DNA of 20,460 bases from contig JAYMTA010001350.1 of the NCBI GenBank assembly GCA_036897625.1, positions 1 to 20,460 of the forward strand, given 5' to 3'. The notes beneath the pieces are model-generated. The model ran no database searches and was not told the origin of the DNA. It saw only the letters and a list, made by a program, of their open reading frames with translations. Source of the DNA: Pelargonium cotyledonis. Taxonomy: Eukaryota; Streptophyta; Magnoliopsida; Geraniales; Geraniaceae. The first letter of the stretch is position 1, and the number at the start of each line of letters is the position of its first letter. Below are positions 1-8,110 of the stretch, one piece after another. The translations under genes and the position numbers were made by a program.

Positions 1-121
1 CGTTGGCGACACTTTCAAGTTGCAACCACACATTTCACAGGTCATGCCTGACACGTGGATGCACAGAGGAGCGACTACATGTCCCTATTGTCGCCGCCAG
101 ATCACATTTAGTGAATTATAA
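1..121 (+). pseudogene. RING-H2 finger protein, C-terminal fragment with frameshift
   Basis: This is the tail of a RING-H2 type E3 ubiquitin ligase whose upstream part lies outside the window. From base 3 the frame reads LATLSSCNHTFHRSC, which is the C-x-H-x-x-x-H-x-x-C part of a RING-H2 finger. From base 50 a different frame reads DTWMHRGATTCPYCRRQI and ends at TAA 119-121; this supplies the W and the final C-P-x-C zinc pair. Only two bases (48-49) separate the TGC codon from the GAC codon, where the - strand paralogue at 7153-7724 has three, so one base is missing. The two copies are clearly homologous around HTFH, DTWM and CPYCR. Family role (ubiquitin transfer to substrates) is established knowledge; whether this copy works is doubtful unless the missing base is a sequencing error. 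Confidence 0.75.
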
Positions 122-562
122 TTTATTTTCATATCTTTCGTCACATTATATGTACCTGATGTAATAAACTTGTTACGAATAACGAAATCTACGTATTTTA
201 GTATATGTTTACGAGCCATTACTAATAAAGAGTCAAATTAAACAATTTCATATACATTCAACCGAAAAATGAGAGAATAATTTTTAAATGTGTGCCCTTT
301 GACCTAGCTGGAAATCAGAATCAATTAGGTATGTTTATACTGCAAATTAAGTTCAAAATTAATTTTCATGAGATGGAGAAAAAAGAAGAAGTATATATTA
401 TATTTTGAAAAAGAGTAAGCTTAATTACAGTAGACACATTCACAAATTTGCAGCTATTTACGAATGTGTTGTTACATAAGACTATGACAGTCAAAGTTGT
501 ACCAAATTTACAATATTATCAGTGGCGGAGTCAGACCCAAAACTTAGGGGAGGAATAATTTT

Positions 563-1307
563 TAATTAATATTGTTTAAAATAGGGTAAAATAGGATGAT
601 TTCTTAAAATGAGAGTATGATATATATTTTTTTAGCGGAAATAACAATATATTATTTCATGGAAACAAGTACCGATATACCTTGAAGAACAGTAGCAAAA
701 TCGAACGTACTAACCAAACGCTAATACCAATTAGAGTCTGACATACTACAAACTGAAACACGAAACAATGAAAACAAAACTAGTGATAGAGCAACGATAC
801 AAAGAAACCACAATTGGAAACCGTCCTAGACCACCATATGAAGTTGGGTGTTACCGAGTCTACCAAGCTGAGGGCACTAGGCAAGCCTTCCCCCCCAACC
901 TGTCCATTCAATGCCGAACTAAACTGGACTTTCTCCTCAAACTGAATAAGACCGATGAAACCAAGCCGACCCTGCAACCTGATTCTACCACGGAAGCCGC
1001 CCATCTTTCCTTCACTCTTTGCGGACCAAATCCGCGTAACAGCACAACTGACCTACAAAACAATTGAAAAAAAAAACTTGACATCATGACAAGAACTTCA
1101 AAAATTGGAGAAAGACCATTTTTCCTCAAAAGAATCCGAGATTAATCAACAAGAGACGATTGAACCGTCGCCGATAAAAGTACAACTGGCGGTGGCTCAA
1201 AGAAAAATTGTTGACGAAGAACTAGAAGCGGCGGCGGCGGCTATATTTTTCCAGAGAGAAAAAAGAGAGTATGATAATTAATACTACTTAAAATAGGATG
1301 ATTTCTT
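563..1307. repeat. Direct repeats flanking a possible inserted segment
   Basis: GAGAGTATGATA occurs at 611-622 and again at 1265-1276. AAAATAGGATGATTTCTT occurs at 588-605 and again at 1290-1307. TAATTAATA occurs at 563-571 and 1275-1283. On the left the order is TAATTAATA, AAAATAGG..., GAGAGT...; on the right GAGAGT... comes first. The 12-bp match could be a target-site duplication around an approximately 640-bp insertion (623-1264), or the remnant of an older tandem array. No terminal inverted repeat was found by eye. Confidence 0.4.
1228..1241. repeat. GCG trinucleotide microsatellite
   Basis: Uninterrupted GCG repeats, about four and a half units, inside otherwise AT-rich DNA. No open frame of interest runs through it. 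Confidence 0.8.
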
Positions 1308-1901
1308 TGAATTGCTTGAGATTTTAACATGATGGCAATGCTATTTTTCTTGGACTTGGGCCCAATTTAGAATATATTATTGCGGGCTTTGGGCCCAATC
1401 TAAAATTAGGGTAAAATTAGAATGATCATTCAAATATCCAATTTAAAATATAGTAAAGCGGGCCTAATCCATATAAAGATGAGAATTAAACAAGTTTCGA
1501 GAAATAAAAATATGGACTTGGCTTAGCCGTTGAGGATTTCAAATTCGTATTTGAGTTTGATCATATCAGATAAAATTATATTTGTACGCTATGGAAGAAG
1601 ATATTTACAAATATTAAGGTACTTGTTTAATTTGATTTGTATTTTAATTGTTCGTGAGAACCATTCTTGCACCTAAATTTAATTTGTAATTGAAAAGCTA
1701 CCTAAAGAGATTAGAATTCATAAGATTCATGAATAACATCATATGAATTTATATTCATTTACTGTACACAAAATAAAATGTATCTGAAAATCATTATGAT
1801 TTTATAACTTAAATGGATCAAATTCAAACAACAATCCATGTATTCATGATTTTACAAAATTAGAGCAATTCCCCTTTGCCCTTTTAAGGTATGAAAATCA
1901 C

Positions 1902-1909
1902 TATATATA
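1902..1909 (+). promoter_or_regulatory. TATA box of the neprosin-domain gene
   Basis: TATATATA lies 119 bases upstream of the ATG at 2028, in the sequence CACTATATATAGAAAT. A transcription start about 30 bases downstream would give a 5' leader of roughly 90 bases, normal for a plant gene. Position and sequence support it; no experimental signal is available. Confidence 0.5.
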
Positions 1910-2027
1910 GAAATAAAAATCACTGGTTAATTGTGATATTCAATAGTGTGTTGATGGTGTGGACTACAAAAAGGTGCATATCAAATGTAAATTGATAGAG
2001 CTCCAAAAGAAAGAAAGAGAAGTAGCT

Positions 2028-4026
2028 ATGGCAAAATTGTTTGTTTTGCTAACTTTATGCCTTTGTTTAAGCTGCCATCACTTTGCAGTTGAAGGAAGCT
2101 TGAAGATAAACAAGGTGTGTATGCTAACTTTTTGTATATTTTATTTTTGTAAACCATGTTGGTCTTGGGTCTCAATACGATGTCGTATTGTCTTTAAAGT
2201 GTTAAGATATTGACGTTGGATTTAGGTCACGGCTTCATATCAAATTTTCTGGTAAATGACTAAGGTTTTGGTTCTTGCACATATTAATGCACCGTTAAAA
2301 AAAGTGTGTTCGAGAAGAGTACCTCTGACGTGAAAATCAAGATCTCTACACATTCTAAGATCACGATAAACAAGTGGAAAACACAAAGAACAGTAAAAAT
2401 GATTCTTGTGCTCTTCGGAGTGTATTGAGTTTTCTTGCACGAGCAAAAATAAAAATCCATTTTCAATCGATTTTGGGAATATATTTGATAACTCCGAAAA
2501 TCAGTTAATTTATTTATCATTTTTATTTGTTTCAGCAAACAAATGTCGAAACGGTATGTGTCGATATCTATAAGCAATCTGCACTGAATCACCCTGCGCT
2601 CAAAAATCACAAAATCCTGGTAACTCCCCACATTATTTCATTTCTATTGGTGTTATATTTCAATTTCAATTCTATATCAACAATAAGAATTTAAAATTTC
2701 CCAAGCGATATCATATTCATGACCCTCGTGCTTTTGATTCGCGGGCACGTAACAAAGGTTAACGCAAATGGTAGAATCTATAAACTATTTTAACTATGTG
2801 ACAATTTCAAATTAATTTTTTTGTTGTCATTCATACTCTTAATACTAATGTATTTATGTTGATCAATCTTGTAGATGAAGCCAACTTTTCCGATACAGGA
2901 ATGGTACCTATCCAACGACCGCAAAACAACATGATATCACAACCCGAAGATGTTCACCCTCTTAGTCAAGGAGTACCATATTATCATGTAAGGAATTGTC
3001 GCTCGATCTACTTAGTCATGTGATTAATTGGCGTCTTAATTACATTTTGCTTCAAACCTCAATGAATATAACGATTTTGTATACATATACATATGTATTG
3101 ATGACTATATATTCTTGTGTTTGTAAATTAGTTTGCGTTCCTTCAAACTAATAATGATCGAGAGACCTACCATGGAGCAAGAGCATTAATGAATATATAT
3201 AATCCGCACGTGGAAGAAAATCAATACAGTATGGCTTCAATTATATCACAAGCTGGCTCTGCTGAGAATACCGAAATAATTGGTGTTGGATGGGCTGTAA
3301 GTTTTTGTTTTTATTTTTTTTAATACATATATTTTTATTTTATTTATACATAAACTAATTGTTTTTTAACTTGCTAAATATTTCAGGTGAGCTCTCAATT
3401 ATATGGTGACAACAAAACTCGAGCAACTGGATTTTGGAAAGTAAGATGATTTGATTAGTACGCTAAATTTTGTGATAATATATTTTAATCATTTATGTAG
3501 TTAGATTACAGTGCAAAATAACTAACTTATTTTAATAATACAACAGGTTGGTAACAAAGGTTGTTACTATGCACTTTGCCCAGGATTTGTTCATGTCGAC
3601 AAAAACTATGTCCTTGGAGATGCTTACAAAGTTGTTTCAATACCCGGAGGAGCTCAAGCTGAAGTTGAGTATATGATAGCTCAGGTAAACATACTAAACT
3701 ACGCACAATCGGTAATTATGGGAACGTAGTATGTAATAATTTTGTTCATTTTTCAGGATAAAACAACTGGAAATTGGTGGGTGACAGACAGAGATGTGAA
3801 AATTGGATATTGGCCCAAAGAGTTGTTTACTTCTTTAGGGGGCAATTCGACTAAGGTGCAGTTTAGAGGATCAGTTCTTGGTTCTTTGGGAAATGGAATG
3901 AGCCCTCCAATGGGAGGTGGGAAATTTCCTGACAAAGATTTTGGTACGACGAGTTATTTTGAAAAGATAAAAATAACTCCAATGGGACAGACCCCAACCC
4001 ATAGTCCCAAGCATAGAAACCGATAG
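2028..4026 (+). CDS. Neprosin-domain (DUF239) secreted peptidase-like protein, seven exons, frameshift in exon 3
   Basis: Exons read from GT/AG sites: 2028-2114, 2536-2619, 2875-2987, 3132-3296, 3387-3440, 3547-3684, 3757-4026. All except exon 3 are multiples of three. Residues 1-23 form a signal peptide (MAKLFVLLTLCLCLSC...). Exon 2 carries the activation-peptide motif CVDIYKQSALNHPALKNHKI. Exons 4-7 encode the neprosin domain: GARALMNIYNP, IIGVGWAVSSQLYGD, GCYYALCPGFV, GNWWV, IGYWPKELF, MGGGKFPDKDFGTTSYF. Family members are secreted, pro-peptide-bearing peptidases using two glutamates. Here the usual IEAGW glutamate reads IGVGW, while the GYWPxELF glutamate is kept. Exon 3 is 113 bases: MKPTF and DTGMVPIQRP lie in different frames, reconciled by one extra T in the run 2886-2889. 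About 303 residues are predicted, shorter than the usual approximately 400, mainly in the pro-region. The last ~13 residues seem to be antisense LINE sequence. Activity is uncertain; the family call is firm. Confidence 0.85.
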
Positions 4027-4325
4027 TTTGACAAGTTCATGAGCTATCTGATTTGCTGAGCGATAAGCAAAACTAAAAGACACGCTTTGAAAACAACTTT
4101 TAAGCACTGAACAATCACCAATTAAGAAACCAACCCTACTCCTATCAACTGTAGAGGTTTTAAGCAGATTAATAACATATAATGAGTCTGCCTCCACATG
4201 AAATTTCTGACCTTAGGAGGCACCTCCAAACTCCACAAAACTTTCCAAACATCATCAGATATATCATTAATACCCCCTAAACTTTCAACACTATGTTGTA
4301 TCTTATAGGCATCCTCCTGCATATA
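3990..4325 (-). pseudogene. LINE zinc-binding RT segment and RNase H-like tail
   Basis: Two overlapping frames on the - strand encode the 3' part of the LINE. 4322-4200 gives WKVLWSLEVPPKVRNFMWR, matching the zf-RVT segment that follows plant LINE reverse transcriptases. 4197-3990 gives MEADSLYVINLL, VDRSRVGFLIGDC, VSFSFAYRSANQIAHELVKL, which matches the RNase H-like domain (the ESDS and RSAN-x-x-AH motifs). A frame change separates the two parts and there is no proper stop and tail. On the opposite strand the left end of this sequence supplies the stop codon of the neprosin gene. Confidence 0.8.
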
Positions 4326-4326
4326 T

Positions 4327-5343
4327 CCCTACAACTTAAAGGGATAGAAATTATTGCCTGAACAATATATATCATGAGAAAATAACATTATAACGAACCG
4401 TACGTTGTGATACACATCATAACTAGAGAAATCCAATCCTCGCATAAACCCATACTTCGCATCACTTCTTCCACAAACCTCCATTCCAACCGGTGATATA
4501 TTTTAGTGCCGAAATTCCAACCTGCCCTTGACTCTTTACTTGCGTCCAATGAGAAATTTCTGACGCAATGGAGATGTTATCGGAAACTAGCTAACCGTCC
4601 GGGAATGAATGCACTTTGCGATTCATAAATGCAAGAAGCCAACACCTTCTTCAATCTATTTGCCAATGTTTTGGCTACCAATTTATAAACTATATTGCAC
4701 AAATTAAAGCTATTGGACGAAGATCTCCCATATTCTCGATCTGGACACGATTTCTTCGGTACTAACACCAATAAAGTGTCATTCAAACCTTCTGGAATCC
4801 GCCCCTCAGACAAAATACGAATACACTCCCTCCCGAGTTACATCCGTACCAATGATATCCCAATAAGCTTTGAAAAAAGCAGGATTCATACCATCCGGCC
4901 CGGGAGCTTTGATTTGTCCGGTTGCATCGAGTCCAGAGCTTGTTTGATTTCATAAGCCTCAAAAGGATCGAGCCATCAGTTTGCAATTATCACCATTTGT
5001 TATCCTTGTCCCAATCAATTGACAAACTGGAGCACAATTAGCTATTAACCTGAGCATTAAACATCTTTTTAAAATAATTAGCATTAATAACCTCTTCCAT
5101 TCCCTCCCCAACCTTACGCCACTCCCCATTATCATCTTTCAATCTCTCCAACTTATTGTTCCTGTTTCTTCTTGATGCAGCAGCATGAAAGAATTTAGGA
5201 TTTACATCTCCGTCTCGATCGCAACCAATGTACCTTGGCACGCTGCTTCCAGTACTTGTCATTTAATTCCAAAAGACGGAAATACTCCTTCCGAGCCCTA
5301 CTCCCACCACCTAAACCTACTGCTTCAACTCCACTAGCCCAAA
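4327..5343 (-). pseudogene. LINE reverse transcriptase N-terminal half, broken
   Basis: The - strand carries the linker and finger/palm start of a LINE reverse transcriptase in several frames. Recognisable blocks are KQRAKVHWLR, FFHAAASRRNRNNKLERLKD, a SMQPDKS/PDGMNPAFF-type block around 4950-4870, IPEGLNDTLLVLVPKK, LCNIVYKLVAKTLANRLKKV and ESQSAFIPGRL. Similarity continues to about 4400 (MRSMG-like and MMCITTVRFV-like residues) and then jumps to the zinc-binding part, so the YADD-containing section has been deleted. Multiple frame changes rule out function. Confidence 0.8.
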
Positions 5344-5357
5344 TTTTTTTTTTTTTT
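5344..5357 (+). repeat. T14 homopolymer at the LINE-LINE junction
   Basis: Fourteen T residues separate the 5' end of the - strand LINE remnant from the endonuclease fragment of the + strand copy. It may be a former poly(A) tract seen on the opposite strand, or the scar of the rearrangement that put the two copies head to head. Confidence 0.6.
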
Positions 5358-5434
5358 GGGACTGGATTCGTACTCTTGCTGGTTTGTCTGAGTTGCCATG
5401 GATTTGTCTTGGTGACTTCAATGATATTTGATGT

Positions 5435-6268
5435 ATGGAAGGAGGTGGTGGCAATTTAGAGGTGGTGGAGGAAGCTAGGAGGACTTATTTGGACCTCCTT
5501 ATGAGTCAAAATATTTTTTGGCAGCAGCGTGCAAAAAAGTTTTGGCTCAAAAATGGTGACTTGAATACGAGATTCTTCCATAATGCAGTGTCCGGACAGA
5601 AGCGATTCAATTACATTGCTAAATTGAAGACAGAGAATGGAGAGTGGCTTGAGGAGGGAGTCTGGTTAGGTGATTATATCACGCCTCATTTTATGAATGT
5701 TTTTGCTTCGCCGGCGGATGTAACGGAAGTGGAGTGTGAGGGGGTCGATCGGGTTGTCACAACGGAGCAAAATGAAGACTTATTATGCCCTTTTACGGAT
5801 TTGGAGGTAAAAACCGCTTTAGATAGCATGCATCCGGATAAGAGCCCGGATCTGGATGGTTTGAACCCGATGTTTATTCAAAATGATTGGCTGATTGTTG
5901 GTAAAGAGGTGAAGAGAGCTTGTTTAAATTATTTGAGGGGGGAGCTACCGGATATGCTTAATGAAACGTCTGTTGTCCTTATTCCGAAGAAGCAAAACCC
6001 AGAAGTTATTGGTGATTTGAGTGTCTCCAAGATGTTGGCAAATAGGTTTAAGCGGGTCTTACCGGCGATTATCTTCGAGAACCAAAGCGCTTTTATTCCC
6101 GGTAGGCTTATTGTAGACAATATTTGTATTGCCAACGAAATCTTTTATTGGTTGCATAGGAAGTTGGAGGGGAGAACGGGTTGGGCGGTAGTTAAATTGG
6201 ACATGGCAAAGACGCACGATCGAGTTCGTTGGGACTTTCTTGAGGCTATGCTTGGTAAGTTGGGTTAA
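5435..6268 (+). pseudogene. LINE reverse transcriptase, fingers and first palm part
   Basis: A 277-residue open stretch of the + strand LINE. It holds the linker FWLKNGDLNTRFFHNAVS, the block MHPDKSPDLDGLNP, the finger motif LNETSVVLIPKK, FENQSAFIPGRLIVDNICIA and the first catalytic-Asp block WAVVKLDMAKTHDRV. The usual LRPISLCNVIYKI segment between IPKK and LANR is missing (IPKKQNPEVIGDLSVSKMLANRF), a deletion of roughly 15 residues. It ends at a TAA right after MLGKLG, where an intact element would continue FSxxWIxWI. The first ATG is arbitrary because translation of an intact element would begin further upstream. Confidence 0.85.
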
Positions 6269-7090
6269 ACTTATCAAGATGTGGGTTAGGTCCGTGAAAT
6301 TTAGAGTGTCCCTAAATAATGCGTTGCTTGATGAATTTACACTGGGAAGAGGTATGCGACAAGGCGACCTTTTGTCGCCATACTTATTTCTTGTATGTGT
6401 CGAGGGATTATAGGCTTTGATTAAGAGAAGGGAGGGAGCGGGATTATTGCACGGGTGCTGCGTTGCTACGGGGCACAGTCGACATCACACTTATTTTTTG
6501 CCGATGACTCGGTTCTTTTTTGTAAGGCTAAAGCAGTGGAATTGGAGTGCATAAAAGAGGTTCTGTCCAAGTACGAAGCTTGTTCTAGAAAAGCAGTTAA
6601 CTTTGCGAAGTCTGATATAAGTTTCAGCTCTAATGTGGATAGCAGTGAGGCAGTGGCTTTGGCTGGTGTGTTGGGAGTGGGTCACTTAAATAAGGTGGCT
6701 TTGTTTCAACCGATGGTTGACAAGGTAAGGACGCGTTTGGGAGGGTGGTGTAACAAATGGTTGTGGAAGGCGGGGAAGGAGTTGTTGGTGAAGTCGGTGA
6801 TCCAAGCGATGCCTAATTATGTCATGGGCATGTTTCTTTTTCCGGTATCGGTTTTGTGAGGAAATCGAGAGATTGATTCGTCGGTTTTGGTGGGGAACGA
6901 GGCGTGTTCATTGGGCCAATTGGAGCAAACTGTGCAATTGAAAAAATTATGGAGGTTTGGGGTTCCGCTCTTTCCGGGAAATGAATGTCGCGTTGCTAGG
7001 CAAGCAAGGATGGAGGTTGGTGTTGAATTCCTCGTCACTGTTTAGTCGGGTTTTCCGAAGCAAATATTACACGTTGAGCTCTTTCTTGAA
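6269..7090 (+). pseudogene. LINE reverse transcriptase catalytic palm, thumb and zinc-binding start
   Basis: This continues the + strand LINE in shifted frames. MWVRSVKFRVSLNNALL, GRGMRQGDLLSPYLFLVC and FADDSVLFCKA (about 6491-6523) are the palm blocks; the FADD box is the plant-LINE version of the catalytic YxDD. Then come KVRTRLGGWCNKWLWKAGKE, LLVKSVIQAMPNYVMGMFLFP, and in the next frame IERLIRRFWWGT, KNYGGLGFRSFREMNVALLG and FRSKYYT. Stops at about 6413 and 6857 interrupt it. The RNase H end is absent. Confidence 0.85.
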
Positions 7091-7152
7091 ATAAAGAAAA
7101 TAATTATAATTATTTCTGATTTTTTTATTCATGTAATTTATATTTTCACTAC

Positions 7153-7724
7153 TCATAAAATGTCAAATACAGTAAACTCCACATAGAAACATATAATATA
7201 GTAAAGTCCTACTATATTAACTGTGATCTCACTCCTACAATAGGGACATGCAGTGGATCCCGCCATCCACGTGTCAATGCACGTCCAGTGGAATGTGTGG
7301 CTGCAACGTGGAAGTGATGCTAACCAGTCTCCAATACAGCTAAACTCTGAAAGACAACATTGACATTTCGTAGCGTCGTACGGAAGTCCGTTGGAATTGA
7401 ACGAGCGTTCGAGAACATCATCTTCAGAGTAGAATGGGGCGGTAGAATGTTGTTCTCGTCAAAACTCATTCTAGGAATCCTATCTCGTACCCTGGGATCA
7501 ACTCCAACTCGTGGGATGTTGCCCATATCTACCTCTATGGGTCCTAAGCGATGGCATGCTCCTCTAATCATACGCACATAAACTAGACACAAACCACATG
7601 CTATAGTGAAAAATAGAGTGGCAAGAACCAAGAATGCTACCGCAGCTCCTAGGTATGGGCAATAGGCGTTGGGGTTGGACGCCATGGAAACTACTGAAAC
7701 CTCATATCTGCCACCTTGATCCAT
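7153..7724 (-). pseudogene. Membrane-anchored RING-H2 E3 ubiquitin ligase-like gene with one-base frameshift
   Basis: The - strand frame from 7724 (or the inner ATG at 7685, MASNPNAYCPYLGA) encodes a hydrophobic segment, AAVAFLVLATLFFTIACGLCLVY, then a basic loop and MGNIPRVGVDPRVRDRIPRM. In a second frame (open 7458-7156, stop TGA at 7155-7153) lies NGLPYDATKCQCCLSEF, LASLPRCSHTFHWTCIDTWM, GSTACPYCRSEI: a complete RING-H2 finger (C-x2-C, C-x-H, H-x2-C, C-x2-C at about 7365-7237). The first frame ends at 7320 without the finger. One more base in the run 7436-7439 (C4 on this strand) joins them smoothly as ILPP...FYSEDDVLERS. This TM-loop-RING layout is that of ATL-type E3 ligases, which act at membranes, often in stress responses. 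A single-exon gene is normal for that group. Either a young pseudogene or a base-calling error. An ATG at 7832 is open too but sits at the putative TATA box, so 7724 or 7685 is preferred. Confidence 0.75.
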
Positions 7725-7837
7725 TGTCCCTGCTATCAACAAAATTAACAAAAAACTGTGTGACACTACTATTATTACAACAGACACAACTTGAAGCCCA
7801 AACTTACAGAGCCCAAGTTTCAATCCGAACAAATTGC

Positions 7838-7849
7838 TATAAATATAAA
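7838..7849 (-). promoter_or_regulatory. TATA-like element upstream of the minus-strand RING-H2 gene
   Basis: CTATAAATATAA on the + strand reads as TTATATTTATAG on the - strand, about 115-165 bases upstream of the two likely ATGs (7724, 7685). Its best match to a TATA box is on the + strand, so the assignment is tentative. Just upstream on the - strand lies a (GAGAGT)n tract at 7863-7882. Confidence 0.35.
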
Positions 7850-7862
7850 CCTCACCTGACTA

Positions 7863-7882
7863 TGAGAGTGAGAGTGAGAGTG
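7863..7882. repeat. GAGAGT hexanucleotide microsatellite
   Basis: About three and a third units of TGAGAG/GAGAGT in tandem, in the presumed promoter of the - strand RING-H2 gene. GA-rich tracts are frequent near plant promoters. Confidence 0.7.
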
Positions 7883-8110
7883 CGTAAAACTAGAGAGACA
7901 GGCCGACAGAAATAGTCTGGATATGTGGTCTACAAACACCTGTAAATCAAATTTATCAGAAAAATCTAAGGCACTCATAAATGTAGTAAACAATTTTCAT
8001 TTTTTTCATTTTTTGTTTTCGTTTCTAGTCCTATGTACTTGAGACTTGGAAAATTTAGAACATGTGTTAAGGTATAACATTTTTTATATTTTTTTATTGA
8101 GTCTACGTTA

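Larger units (their letters stand above)
122..1860. other. AT-rich intergenic DNA with repeat remnants, no gene
   Basis: No convincing coding exon is seen. Open frames around 768-1129 on both strands lack recognisable motifs. The stretch holds a GCG trinucleotide run (1228-1241) and a pair of related direct repeats (563-622 and 1265-1307). A 'GTGGCGGAGTCAGACCC' string near 522-538 resembles the edge of a common plant dispersed repeat. The core between about 625 and 1264 is less AT-rich than its flanks and may be an inserted element. Confidence 0.5.
3976..5343 (-). mobile_element. Degenerate non-LTR retrotransposon (LINE) on the minus strand
   Basis: Reading right to left, the - strand shows LINE ORF2 pieces in the normal order. 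First comes a linker with ARKEYFRLLELNDKYWKQRA (about 5295-5236), then DGDVNPKFFHAAASRRNR (about 5215), the reverse-transcriptase fingers with LNDTLLVLVPKKSCP (about 4780) and LANRLKKVLASCIYESQSAF (about 4670), and FIPGRL with SDNISIASEI (about 4610-4540). The zinc-binding segment with WSLEVPPKVRNFMWR (about 4235) and an RNase H-like tail close the series. Frameshifts and stops are frequent, and the central palm including the catalytic Asp-Asp motif is missing between about 4400 and 4330. No endonuclease and no poly(A) tail remain at its 3' end, where it meets neprosin exon 7. It is a dead copy. Confidence 0.85.
5358..7090 (+). mobile_element. Degenerate non-LTR retrotransposon (LINE) on the plus strand
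   Basis: A second LINE ORF2 remnant, oriented opposite to the first. It opens with an endonuclease scrap, LAGLSELPWICLGDFNDI (about 5370-5427), and jumps directly to the pre-RT linker, so most of the endonuclease is gone. The RT follows: RFFHNAVSGQKRFNYIAKLK, MHPDKSPDLDGLNPMF, ETSVVLIPKK, ENQSAFIPGRLIVDN, VVKLDMAKTHDRVRWDFLE, GMRQGDLLSPYLFLVCVEGL and FADDSVLFCKA. The zinc-binding approach (FWWGT, GGLGFRSFREMN, SKYY) runs on to about 7090 and stops abruptly in unrelated AT-rich DNA without RNase H or poly(A). Stops at about 6266 and 6413, a frame change near 6455 and a further stop at 6857 show decay. It is clearly less broken than the - strand copy. Confidence 0.9.

Noticed and set aside
768-1129. 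Overlapping small frames on both strands near 0.8-1.1 kb
   Set aside because: No recognisable domain, no splice or promoter context, and composition typical of repeat DNA.
7360-7915. Plus-strand frames opposite the RING-H2 gene
   Set aside because: They are shadows of the - strand gene, whose TM segment and zinc-binding residues are convincing.
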